DNA of 64,000 bases, taken from assembly GCF_003711515.1 (NCBI RefSeq), contig NW_021167080.1:4284381-4348380 (forward strand), in the 5' to 3' direction. The notes under the pieces are model-generated. The model did not search any database and was not told the DNA's origin. It saw only the letters and a list, made by a program, of their open reading frames with translations. Made by a program: the position numbers and the translations under genes. Shown here piece by piece: positions 12,901 through 24,000 of this stretch; position 1 is the stretch's first letter, and the number at the start of each line of letters is the position of its first letter. The stretch comes from Sodiomyces alkalinus F11 (Eukaryota > Ascomycota > Sordariomycetes > Glomerellales > Plectosphaerellaceae).

Positions 12901-13450
12901 CCCGCGGTTGTTCCGCTCTGTCGTGGGCCTGAAGAACGGCCTTATCGAGAATCTGAAAAAGGCGAAGAACCCCAAAGCCGAGGCTATCGTGATGTCTGCC
13001 TTGAACCGATGCCTTGGACTCAAGACGGCGGCGACGGAAAACCCGGCCATGGAGGAGATTTGTATGCGAGGCATTCAAAAGGTGCTGGACGGCTTCAGCG
13101 GCCAGAGCAAGAGCCCCACCCCGGGAGACGCGTCGGCTGCGAAACCGAACACGCCGGGGTCCGTGTTCGACCCCAAGGTACTGAATGCCTTGGTGGGCTT
13201 CAAGAACGTGTCCGTCAACGCGCTCAAGGCGTCCGTCGGCGAAGACAGGGCCGAAGCCGTAGCACTATCGGCTCTCGATCGCGTGCTCGGTCTAGCCGAT
13301 GCCAGCATAGTGGCGCCGAGGCCATCGCCCAAAGATGGCAGCCCGCCGGATGGGCCCAAGCAGACGAACCACGAGGTGCTCGAGACGCGTCTCATGGGCA
13401 CTGTGAAGCAGTTGCTGTTGGGATTGCACCAGAAACTGCCAGGAACCTAA
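9623..13450 (+). CDS. fhl1: FHL1-like FHA + forkhead transcription factor, 1275 aa
   Basis: Nuclear DNA-binding regulator. In yeast, Fhl1 controls ribosomal-protein genes through its FHA domain, which recruits Ifh1/Crf1. Single exon; the start is the only in-frame ATG before the conserved part. Order: Thr/Ala-rich low-complexity head with Gly/Ala and poly-Gln tracts; FHA domain ~338-560 (FARIEFADSVFQMTTYAVII, SREHMRIQFN, KNGFFVGD, LRSGDHLQI) with a ~120-residue insertion between its first strands; Gly/Val/Ala repeat ~632-675; two AT-hook-like GRP motifs (KKRGPGRPPKNG and KRKVGRPRKH) at ~710-765; forkhead/winged helix ~824-902 (KNYGVLIDETL, LTLKQIYKRITLKYPWFYF, GWESSVRHNL). A Pro/Gln-rich tail follows. 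The last ~180 residues contain two similar ~40-residue modules. FHA plus forkhead in one chain identifies the FHL1 family. Confidence 0.92.
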
Positions 13451-13999
13451 CGAAGGAGATCGATCACGAAGCATGAGATGGGCATGGAGCATCAAAGCGA
13501 CCTGGGGGACTAGACTAAATCGGAACATGGGAGACATGGGCCTTTTTGGAGAAGAAGTCTGTGGACATGGTGTTCTTCTCACCTGTGCTGCATGCAGACA
13601 TAACGGACTTTTAATGTGTATGGATCATGAATTCCGAGTATAAAAGGAGTGGGGATTTTTGGTTGTATGTCACCCATGTTGTGACCCCTATAATCACTCT
13701 GTAAAATGGTCTCTTTTACTTCTTCAGGCCTTTTTCTCCGGCCTTTGGCTCTGTCCTGGTTCGTCTGTCTGCTTATGTGCTGTGCTCGGTGAAACTATTA
13801 CAACTTACACAAAGGTGTGCAACTTTCATGTTCCATTACTTCTACCGGGGGTATATCCATCTCTTTATGATCCAAATGCCTACCAGGTCCAACCGACATT
13901 CGTCCGTCCCATCTATCTGTAAGAGCTTGAGGCCTGTTGAGGTACATGTAGTCTTGGCCGTTTCTAAGAGCAAAAGGAGGGGAAAAGTAAAACCGTAGC
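13451..13999. other. Convergent intergenic, 3' ends of the FHL1-like and DUF6536 genes
   Basis: 549 bp shared by two 3' UTRs. A TATAAAAG at about 13639-13646 is present on the plus strand, but no gene starts downstream of it on that strand. Nothing else is supported. Confidence 0.5.
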
Positions 14000-15386
14000 T
14001 CATGCATATCCCTCACCCACCTTGACCCTCTCCACGCCACTGGTGTAAAACCCCGTCAAGCCAGGCTCCATCCTCGTGGCGGCGCGGATGACGCCCCACG
14101 TCGCCTTGCCAGTCGCGGCGTCCTTGTCCCCGGGGATGCGGCGGCAGCGCGAGGAAATCACGGCAGAGCAGGAACCGTTCGGTAAGACGAGCGGGTTACC
14201 GGCGGGGGCACCGTCGGCATGCGCTGCAGGGGTCGAGTCGGCACGACGGAAGCCGAGGAGGACGACGGTTCCGAGGATCACAAAAAGGAGGGAGAGGACC
14301 ACGAGGATGGATGTTGGGACTGCTACCAGAGAGGGCAGATGGTAATCATGTTGCTGTTGGGTTGAGGTTGTCGTCTTTGTCGGGGAGGAGAAGACCGTGA
14401 GCACGGGTCGGAGGGAAGCGGAGAGAAAGATGGAGAAAGGGGCGAAGAGGAAGAGGAGGAGCCAGGAGTAGGGTCGTGGGAGGGTCAAGAAGAGGGAAGT
14501 GGTTTGCGCGTCACGCGGATTGGGCGCCGATGTGCGGAAGGGGAGGAAGGCAAATGGGGTGGCGTAGGCGCTCAGCTCGTGAGAGAGGAAGTAGGTCGAG
14601 AGCAGAGCATTGGTGGAGAGGTAGAGGATTCCCAAAAGTAGATGCGGGAGGGCGGAAAGGAGGGAGAGGCCAAGAACGGGGATTGCGGGATCTAGAAAGA
14701 TGGTCCAGGTAGCCGTCGTGGCTGATGGTGTTGCCGAAGCAGATGGGAGGATATTGAGAGGGTTGTCAAGCCCGCCGTTTGCGTTGCGAAGACTAAACCC
14801 GAGGGCGGCACCAGCGAGACCTGTGGGCATCACCCAGGAGAGAGACCACAGGATCCAGCGAGCGGCACTTGGGGTCTGAAACCAGCGGTGGGTTCGAGGT
14901 GAATAATACCGCGCCTCCCGCGAGGCCCAGCGGCCTTGTTTGATTTCGGATTTCGTCAGGAGGCAGGCACCATGTGTGGAGGTGTCTCTCCTCTCCAGAA
15001 AAGAGGAGAGGGCATCGCCGAGGGTTGCCAGGGGCTGGAAGGATTTGGAAGCGAGGATGGAGGCCCCGGCGACGATGATGGTGAGGATGAGCAGGGTGAC
15101 TGTGCCCAGGGCTGCATCGTTCGTGTCGAGGGCGCAGGTTGGCTGGGCAGTGGAAAGCTGAGCAAGACAATACTGTATCGGGTAGCCATCGGGGGATACG
15201 GGGAGACGGAGGGTGTTGGGCCCCATACGGCCGGCTAGGGCGGACGCCGGCGCAAGGGTTTCTAGGAGTGAGCTGGACGGCGGACTGACGTCGACGATGA
15301 GCAGAACTGCCTCGAACTCGACCTGCACCGGATTCCGGAGCGAGTCGAGACAGTCGGCGGTAGTAAGATTGGTGAGCGTATTAGGT

Positions 15387-15420
<34 letters not shown>

Positions 15421-16585
15421 GTTGCGCGCTATCCTGCAAGGCCAGAATATCTGACCGGTCGAGGCCGGCACCGTTATGGGTGGTGGCATTGCTGAAAGGA
15501 GCACCGTCCAGGAAGGATTCGGCGACAACAAGAATAGAATGCGCTGGAACGAAGTGTTTGGTGATAATCACAGCATTATACCTGTTGCATGTTGGTCAGC
15601 ATTGGCAGTCCTGTCCTGTCGTCTGGGGTTGTAAAGGGACAAAAGGATCGTCGTCGTGAAGCTCTCACATTACGGGAGTAACAACACCAGCCACCAAGAG
15701 GGTTGTTGCCAACACAGCACGCCTCTTCGCAACGAAAGCCAGGTTTCTCAGCGACGGGATTCCGATATCCAGCCATTTTTTCCTGGCATGGGCCATATCC
15801 ACCTCGACCCTGGTAGGACTGGTCAGGACTTGGTAGGCGTAGTTGGCGCCCATGAGAACGACCACGACAAAGAAGTTGAGGGCGGCATGGAGACCGAAAT
15901 CGAGCCTCCGAACCAGCTCGCAGGAACCTTCAAGTAGGCGAGCTTCCCCCCCCTGATGCCTGGACAGGGCGGTAACAAAGAAGACAACGGTAGGAAGGAG
16001 GATCAAGGCTCCGGTGGCAGCGTTCAGAATGACACCACCCTTCCATCCAATAATCCACCTGCGGAGCCCGCGTGCTCTGTGACCATCGTCGTTCGGAGCA
16101 GCCTTTTCGAGCTGGGCCGGCGACATCGCTCTCCTGGCTTGGTCATGGGGCGAGTCCGAGTCGTAGAAGCCCCCGGTACGGCGGAGCTGAGCGGCAATGT
16201 CCTCGGGGTTCGGGTGTCGCCGTTCCTCTATTCGACGCGCTACACTCTCCGGGGTCTCCCCTCGAAGGTAATTGATGATATAGTCAGGCACGATGCTGTC
16301 CAGGATAGTACCGGCCGAATTAGGCCTGTTGCCCTGCCATGTAGCTCGGCGGGACTGGGTATGCTGAGTGGAGTGGAGTGGACGGAATGAGGATATGGAG
16401 GTGTCCGACTCTGAGTCGTTTGGACTTCGAACGAAAGGCCATTGGATGGTCTGCCTATGATGGCTTATTGACGGCTGTTCCGTGGCGGCGCTACTTTTGT
16501 CGGCCTGATTATGATTAGAGTCGTCGTCTCTCGTGTGCCGGTCTCTTGAGTGGCGGTGACTGGGAGACGAAAAGATTCCGTCCAT
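14000..16585 (-). CDS. DUF6536-family multi-pass membrane protein, 832 aa
   Basis: Two exons, 16585-15669 and 15581-14000, split by an 87-bp phase-2 intron (GTGAGA donor, CAACAG acceptor); joining them gives PVMYNAVIITKHF across the junction. The signature of the family is clear: a basic RRWIIGWKGG before the first span, an EGSC motif, then LTSPTRVEVDMAHARKKWLD and IGIPSLRNLAFV, followed by a hydrophobic span and an ectodomain with a poly-Gln run. Further spans near TVTLLILTIIVAGASILA, WILWSLSWVMPTGLAGAALG, LGLSLLSALPHLLLGILYL, SWLLLFLFAPFSIFLSA and TSILVVLSLLFVILGTVVLL complete a polytopic protein. The role of DUF6536 proteins is unknown. The N-terminal ~170 residues are disordered. The start at 16585 is the first in-frame ATG; an upstream exon cannot be excluded. 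It converges on the FHL1-like gene. Confidence 0.87.
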
Positions 16586-17654
16586 TGCCGGCGAAACTTC
16601 CAACTGCGAGAAGCGACCTCCGCGATCATGGACATGGGGAGGTCTCAAGCCAAGAGTTTTGGTTCCGAAGCTTCAAAACGTGCCGTTCGTCTGTCGCGGG
16701 AAGAAACCGAGAAGTAGTGATATACCACCCATTCACTGTGGTCGTGGTGATGTGTTGCAAGGGAAATATGAGTTGGCCAAGTGAGAGAAGATTGAATTAG
16801 GACTTGGGACCGAATGGAACCTTTTCAAATCCAGTTAATAAGACATATGATGAATGGGAGATTAGGGCCACGAGAAATATTGGTCAAAGAAGAGATGAAC
16901 AAATAAAACATAAATAAAAAATCCCGGCCGAGAAAGAGAATCCGGGTCAAGGGTCCAGTCTTGTATGTGCAATGTGCAACCTGAGACGTGAGACGAGTCT
17001 CATTATTTTCATATGTACGGGGCTTCAGGGGCAAATCCGAGGAGGAAAGATGCAGCTAAAGGAAGATCATGGAGACGGATGTCGAAACTGAGGCTGAGCC
17101 AACGACCTGGGCTCGCCTTTTGGTGCGGTGGACGGATTCATGCAGTGGGAAAATCTCAAGGGCGGGGAATACGGGGACGCGGGAAGCATGAACGAGGGAA
17201 AAGAAAGCAAAGAAACGGGTGGGTGGTCAGCAACGGGTGGTCAAAGTCAACGAGATGGTTGCGCCCGCCGCATGGCAAAGGAAAGTCGAGTTTCAGTGGC
17301 AATAGTAAACTCGGTGATGCGTCGGGGATGCGCAAGATATGCAAGCCTCGTAGCAACAAAGGGTATGTATACATAATGCCCTGAGAGGTGAGAGGACCGA
17401 AGGTAAGTAGAGGGGTGCACGGTGCAGCTTGTTGATGTGTTGGCCATGCCTCAGTGGCAAGAAACACCTGCGTGTTGGTGCATACGGATCAGGAGTGGTG
17501 GGTTGGGTTAGCTGGGGGTTGAAAGGTTCCCGATGAGGAATATACGGAGTAGGTGGAACACTACTACTTCCACCAGCCACGCCCATTTATTCCGAGTTGC
17601 GCGAAACGAGAATGTGAAGTATAAAAGCTGGAGATTCTGATTTCTCGAGCACCA

Positions 17655-17689
17655 GGCGATGGGCGATGGGCCATGGGCGATGGGCCATG
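17655..17689 (+). repeat. Imperfect GGGCGATGGGCCAT tandem repeat
   Basis: Alternating GGGCGAT and GGGCCAT units repeated about five times in non-coding DNA. Confidence 0.8.
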
Positions 17690-19143
17690 TTGGCGTGTGG
17701 TCTGGTCGTATGTCTGCCGCAACCTATGAAGATCTGAAGATCAAAGGAAGTGCTATAATAAGATACAGGACTACAGATAAATATCCGTGTCTGTAATTGC
17801 CTCGGGTGGTACCCGATTCCGGTTCCGTGCCCTAGGCCCCAGGGGAGTCCGCGTTGGCGTTTCAGAAAGCGGGGAAGAACCTTGGCATGCAAAGAGCTCT
17901 GCCCTACGGAAAGGAGGGGAGGAGGTACAACGCACTGCATACAACGGTACGCCACCCCCTCTGGGCACGGGAGTCATGAGACAACCAGACAAGGAAGGGG
18001 TCTGCTTTGTACAGTGTATTCGAACTTGGGACAAAGTACGAATACATCGCCTTCTCTTTACGTGTATTCGGTCGGTGGGCAACGTGTCCCGACTCCCCAA
18101 GTTCCGAAGACACACGCTCTTAGGCATAGTGGCTACAACGTACTTCGTAGATCCGAGAAAAAGAAGAGAAGAGAAAAAAGAAGGTTCCGTGCCGATCCTG
18201 GGCGGAACAATGTTCCGCAGAGCTCGAGGCCAAGTTGCCAAAAAGGACAAAAAGAAGGGGGCCACCTCCCCAAGACATGATATGTATTCTTCTTTTCACT
18301 CTTCCTTGTCCGTACTCGTGCTTCTCTTTCTCACTCGGCTTTCGCATATTCTTTGTTACTGCGCCCAGGTGGATGCACTAAAGTAGTACGTTTGATCGTA
18401 ACCATGCGTTTCAAACAGTTGCTTCCGCAAGCCTACCCAAACAGTCGTCCAAGTCCGTAGTCCGTGTGCTGTAACTTCGCATTTCGGTGAGGTCGCGTTC
18501 GCATAACCTCCTGCTCACCTCAGGTAGGTACCTTAGGTAAGGTAGGCACATCTCAAATACCATTCGCCGTAAAGCTACCCCGTCTCAACAATTCTGCAGC
18601 TGACCACCTGATTTTTCGATATGAGGTTGCACAAGACCAGGGCATGTTGCTTAGATCGTTCCACTGAGGTTCTTGCAAGTAACTACTCAGTACATAACAT
18701 ACGTACGGTGTACATACGCAGCTTTCTCTGACTAAGTCGGTGGTGCCATTTCCCACAGCCGCAGGCTTGAAATCGCACGGCCAGGCCCTCTCGGCTCCGT
18801 AATATCCGACCAATCATCTATTCGTGAAATTGCGAATCTTACAATGCCTTTCCTGTCATTGGCCCAGAGGCCACCCTGCTTTCTCACCTCCCCAGGCACC
18901 GTACGGTTCTCCGGTCCTTTGACGCCATCGGTAGTGTGTTCTAGTACCAAGGAGAGTCTCGATGGGGTGAATGTGGAAGAAGAATATCCGAATTGTAGCC
19001 CGCCGGACACCATGCCATTGGATTTGTGAAGGACAAAGTACGTTGTAAGTTGAGGCGAAGGTATCCGTAAGCTCTGGACTTGGAGATAAAAGGTTCTGGG
19101 GGACGCTGGTACGTATATCTGTCGTCCTTTAATAAAGAATGGC

Positions 19144-19183
19144 GTCTCTCGTCTCGTCTCTCGTCTCTCGTCTCTCGTCTCTC
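19144..19183 (+). repeat. TCTCG/GTCTCTC microsatellite in the leader of the small Ser-rich gene
   Basis: Repeated GTCTCTC units, about five copies, roughly 200 bp upstream of the ATG at 19386, probably within the transcribed leader. Confidence 0.85.
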
Positions 19184-19385
19184 CTCTTCCTCGTTTTCAA
19201 CTTGTCTCCCAACACTTCCAAGCAAAGAAACCACGACCTTTTCCTCGACTCACTTATTTCCATCAGTCCAGTACTCGGGTCTCAGGTCAAAAAGAGGAAG
19301 TACTATCCAGTAAAACCTTCGCCAACTTCTATTCCCAACATTAATACACACTTACACGCCAAATCCCATACCACCACCCTCCGCC

Positions 19386-19670
19386 ATGGCACCCACATAC
19401 ACAATGTCCGCACATCTGTGCAAGCAAATCTACTCTTCCTGGCGTCAAACCCGCCACGGCTCTCCGGAAACGACCATTCCATCACCAGCCGTTCATGCTC
19501 CCAACATGTCCGCCTATTTCCCTTCTTCCCCTTCCGCCTCCTCGTCAAGCACGCGAACTCCGTCGCCCTCCCAGGAGAAGCGCAGCATGGACAGCGACCG
19601 CAGCGAATCTCCCAGCTTCTCATCCATGAGGAGGTCCTCAAGCTCTAGTTCCTGGAACGACGAAAAGTGA
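19386..19670 (+). CDS. Small Ser-rich protein, 94 aa
   Basis: Intronless ORF with a strong fungal start context (CCGCCATGGC). The N-terminus (MAPTYTMSAHLCKQIYSSWR) may form a short amphipathic helix; the rest is Ser/Pro/Thr-rich and disordered (FPSSPSASSSSTRTPSPSQE, then MDSDRSESPSFSSMRRSS), ending SSSWNDEK. Several SP and RxxS sites look like kinase targets. It has no signal peptide, membrane span or recognisable domain. It could be a small stress- or development-related protein, but that is a guess. It stands alone, with 2.8 kb of non-coding DNA upstream and 1.4 kb downstream. Confidence 0.55.
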   Translation: MAPTYTMSAHLCKQIYSSWRQTRHGSPETTIPSPAVHAPNMSAYFPSSPSASSSSTRTPSPSQEKRSMDSDRSESPSFSSMRRSSSSSSWNDEK

Positions 19671-21094
19671 CCGCTGTCTCTTGATCACAAACCTCGGCCC
19701 CCCCAACCTGGCTCATGGCCTATGAGTCAGGTTGAGGAGGAATGGACCAAAATGGAAGTTGCAAACACACCATCGAGGGCATGTATATATATATGCTTGC
19801 CACAACAGATCCGGGATTCATGGAGGGTTTTGTCTTTCTCTCTTCTCAGCGGCTCTACCATCAAGGGAAGGAAAAACGGAACAGCGAATCCCAAGCGTCA
19901 CGCCCATCCTAAACAATTTTTTTTTTCCCATATCGACCCGTCGCACCGCGGACGGGGTAACGACGACACGAAACGACATGATCACCTTTCCCCGGGCCTC
20001 CCTCTCTTGCAGGACAACGCGCATCGCTGCCTCGTGGTGATGACAAGACTCGTCATGAGATGTCGAGATGTTGCTCCGTCTAATTCATCAACACACACTC
20101 CCACTGAATCGAATCGCGCCATCGGAGCCCTTCATGGCAACCATGTCATGATTAAAACGAGCCACACACAGCTTTCCGCCAAGACACCTACGGGATATGA
20201 AATTGAAAGTCAACGCAACGGGTCGAGGGAGGGGTCCTGGGGTCCTGGTGTCATATGCACCATCTACTACCTGGTCTAGACTCCTGTCATCTCGACTTTA
20301 ACATTAATTAGCCTTGGGGGATGGGATGCAAGGTTCACGCCGCGCCAGGGGGGAGGGGGGAGCAGGAGAAAGGCCGAACGAAATACGCGCACTGTCAAGC
20401 TACTAATTACTAGTACTACTTTACTTGGGCATAAGCTTGGTGCCCGGAATTGGGATTAATTTGCCTCTCGTTACCTACCTTAAGTGAAATGACGTGCGAT
20501 TGCGCGACCCTCCTAAGAAACCGCCGTGGCCGAGACAAGGGTCGAATATCTCCCAATACCTCAATGTGAACGTTCCACCAGGGGCACCGCTATGAAGGTT
20601 CAACGAAAGGGATTTATCCTCCTCTCCAAAATCACCGATGACCTTGTGATTTATGACTACCGAGTAAGCTATGCGCAGCAGTCAAATAGGTACACTTATT
20701 TCGCACTCTCTCCGTGTATGCGTAGAATCAGCCCGTCCCTATATATATACCGGGCCTGGAAAGAATCCTGCTCAGAGTGACCACCTTTTACCTCGTATGT
20801 TGAATTCCGACCTCCGATGCACCGTGCGCACTACTTACTCCCTTGCTGCACTTTTCTATACCGAATTCGTCGCTATGCACGCTTGCTCGTCGCTTCCCGC
20901 CAAACTCGGCAGATGAGAACTAGGACCCTCCAAATACAACCCATGCTATTGATGAGGTTGTTTCGATTCAATGCCCCCACCTTTTCCCTTGTCCTTTATT
21001 TTGTCCCCTCTGTGGCCTTTGATCTATTCCGTGTCTTGCCCGTGAAATCGTGCCTGCATCTTCCTTTAGGATGATGGGCAAGAGAGACACAGCT
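19671..21094. other. Intergenic, 3' flanks of two convergent genes
   Basis: No supported gene. It includes a TATATATATA run at about 19785-19794, a G-rich run at about 20348-20360 and a CCTACCTTA-type motif near 20474-20483. The stretch from about 20900 to 21094 is likely the 3' UTR of the PSD2-type gene. Confidence 0.5.
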
Positions 21095-24000
21095 TTAGGT
21101 GGCCGCGGAGGCGGCCATGGCGCTTTCGGGGACGGCCGCAGGCGTGTCGTCGCCGCTCGATGATTCGTCAAGAGCACTACCTTGAATGCGGCGCTTGGCG
21201 TCCTTCTTGTCGGCTTCGGTGATGTCTTCCTCGTTTTTGCGCATGTCGGGTGTCCATTGAGGCTCGTCAAGCGAGTGACCGATCGACATGCCCGCGCGTA
21301 TCTGCCAAAGCCTGTTAGTTCACCATCCACGGGTCCTGACCATCCCTGAGAGGGGGAAGAGGGGAGAAGGGGGAAAAAAAAAAAAGGGGGGGGGGGGGGA
21401 CGGCATCTTTTCACATACCAGTGTCTCGAGGGCGCCGTTGGAATTTTCGACCAGGTCGTCGTCAAACTGCATCTTGCCTTCTTCAAACAGAACGACGATG
21501 GTGCTGCCGCCAAACTTGAAGTACCCCAACTCCTCGGCCCGCTTGACCTGCTCGCCGCCTTTGCGGGTGATCACGGTGCTTCCCACCATCATGGCACCCA
21601 CGCAGATCACCATGACGCGCCCGTGCGTCACGCTATCAATAGGGCACAGAACCCTGACGTTCTCGCCGTACACGTCCAGGGCGGACCGGATTGCCATCGG
21701 GTTGACGGTGTAGTACTCGCCCGCGACCAGCTTTGGCTCGTCCAGCACTCCGTCGACGGGAATATGGAAGCGATGGTAGTCCTGAGGCGCCAGACGGAAG
21801 ATGCCCACCGCACCGTTCTCATACCGTTTGGCGTCTTCGGGATACGCGTCGCCCAGCAGGCGTTTGACGGAGAATTCCCGACCTTTGACCCAGATCTTAG
21901 TGGCCTGGTTTACCGAATTGAAGACAACGCTTCTGCAATCGGCCGGGGACACCACGATGCCGGGGTGGTCGGGCGCCGAGCAAGGACGAGCCTCGGGCTT
22001 TAGCGCCCGATAGAAAAACTCGTTGAAATTCTTGAACTCCTCGAGGGGACGGAGGACTTCCGACAAGTCCAGACGGTGGAATGCAATAAACTTGGGGATC
22101 TCGGCCTTGGAGGCTGGGTCGTCGTACTTTTTGCCTTGCTTGATGCTCATGCTGCGCAGTAACTTGCGGACTGTTGAAGTTCTTGTTAACACGGTGGGAG
22201 GAAACAAAAAGAAGCAACATCAACATAAAAAATAAAAATAAAGAAGAAGAAGAAAGGAAAGGAAACGAGGGCGTCGCCCGGCACCGTCTCAGCGGATGTT
22301 GGTTGGGTAATCAACTTACTCTTCTTTGTTTCCATGCTGTTGGACTTGAGACCCTTGTACAACAGCCGGATGCCTAACCTGACGTAGACGCTCATCTTCT
22401 CCTCATTGATCTGGCCCGTAATTCGGTCCTGCACGAGAATGTTGGCCGAGTTGGCCCCGAGCTTGTAGCCGCCGTATGAGATCTTGGTGATGACCTTGGA
22501 GTACCATTTGCGCTGTGCCTGGCTCGACGTGACAAACCCGCCCATAACTAAGTTGTTGACCTGACGCCAGTCCTGGCTTGCGCAGGTCGCAATGTGCGTG
22601 ATAATATCGGCGTCTCTGCGCTTGTTGAGACGGGGTTGGTGGCAGATGGGACATTCTCTGATCTCCACCACATGCTCCTCCCCGCTGCGGTCGGCTGCGA
22701 GATCGTCCCTGTCCAGCACGTCTCCTTCCTCGCCATGAGTGTTGAGTTCGGGCATCGCTAGGGTCGAATCGGACGTGAGGGCCGCATCAGAGTCCGCGAG
22801 ACTGACGCCCTGAAAAGATTCGCTTTGCTGCTGCCTCTCCTTGCCGCCCACAATCGGCAGCGTCGGCAGCTTGTTCTTGGCCCTGTCGGCCTCTGGCAGA
22901 GCCCCCTTGACTTTCTCGGCCAGAGTGGAGTGAGGTCGGCTCTTGGCGTCTAGTTGGTCCTCCAGGCAGATGACAGCTTCATCCATCGTCAGGTCATGGA
23001 TATCATCATCCGGCTCGCCGTGCGCCTTGTGAGGAAAACGCTGGAAGAAGCTGTCGATGGTTGAGTCACGCAACGTGGAGCCGAGAGTATCCAGCATCGT
23101 CGTCAACTCTACCTTGCTGATACGGCCGCTCTCGTCCGTGTCATACTGCTTCAGAAGAGACCGCCAGAATTGTTGCCGCAGGGCCGCGTACGGGACGTAC
23201 CTCGCGCGGAGATAGAGCATCGGGCTGTGCTTCCCCTCCCATTTGTGGGCGTACTTCAATTTCAGAGGTATTTGATATTCGATGAACTGGAGTTCGTCGC
23301 CGTCGGGGCTGGCCGAATCAGCGCTGGCGCTTGCGATGGCCGCGTGCTCGGGGCTCAGGTATTCCTGGCTGGCCAAGTGCGGCTCGGCAGGAGTGCTTGG
23401 GTTCGTGTTCGCGACTTGAGTGATGCCCGAGGAGGAGCTGCCCGTCTTCGAAAGGGTCGGCCGTATGATTTTGCTCAGGCTCTGGGAAGAGGAGCTCCGC
23501 GCCATGCCGAGCTTGCGGAAACGCGACGGCCGCTGGGCGACAGAAGACTGCTCCGGCGGCTCGCGAAGCTGGTACAGACCAGTCTCCGGATCTGCCTTGG
23601 GAGCGTTGTCGATCAGCTCTCGGATGGGAAGGGTGCAGTCGGCAACGAAGTCGTTGGAGGAGTACTTGTCGTGGTCGATGACGGTGAAGGAAAAAGAGTA
23701 GGATTGCTCGTGGCTCTGGACGTGGAAAATCATCTTTTCGTTGAAGACGGGGTTCAGATTGTGGCGGATGCGTTTCGTTCGGTACGTCTTCTTGCCCAGG
23801 GACGCAACGACAAACGGGTCCATGTCGAACGTCGTACGGGTGGAATTGGGCTCCGGGGGCAAGTCGGTAATATGTTGGATCTCGAGATAGATGACGCCAA
23901 CGACATCGCTTCCGTTATTATTGAACTCGTACAAGTTGCCGCCCTTGTTCTTCCTCCTTTTGAGGCCCCTGATCCTCAGACGCCGCTTTCTTTTTTCGAT

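Larger units (their letters stand above)
16586..19385. other. Long intergenic region, divergent promoters
   Basis: 2.8 kb without a supported gene. It contains an imperfect GGGCGATGGGCCAT repeat (17655-17689), a TATAAAAG at about 17620, a CAGGTAGGTACCTTAGGTAA cluster (18521-18546) and a TCTCG-type repeat (19144-19183) leading to the small Ser-rich gene. Several open frames across 17.8-18.4 kb have no ATG-initiated protein-like content. Confidence 0.5.

Noticed and set aside
12313..13476. 387-codon plus-strand frame in the FHL1-like gene
   Set aside because: Overlaps the forkhead frame in another phase; Arg/Ser/Pro-rich composition typical of a shadow.
13639..13646. TATAAAAG box on the plus strand
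   Set aside because: No gene starts downstream on the plus strand before 19386; probably chance.
17787..18386. 199-codon plus-strand open frame
   Set aside because: Starts with GTG, lacks protein-like composition and has no good splice partners.
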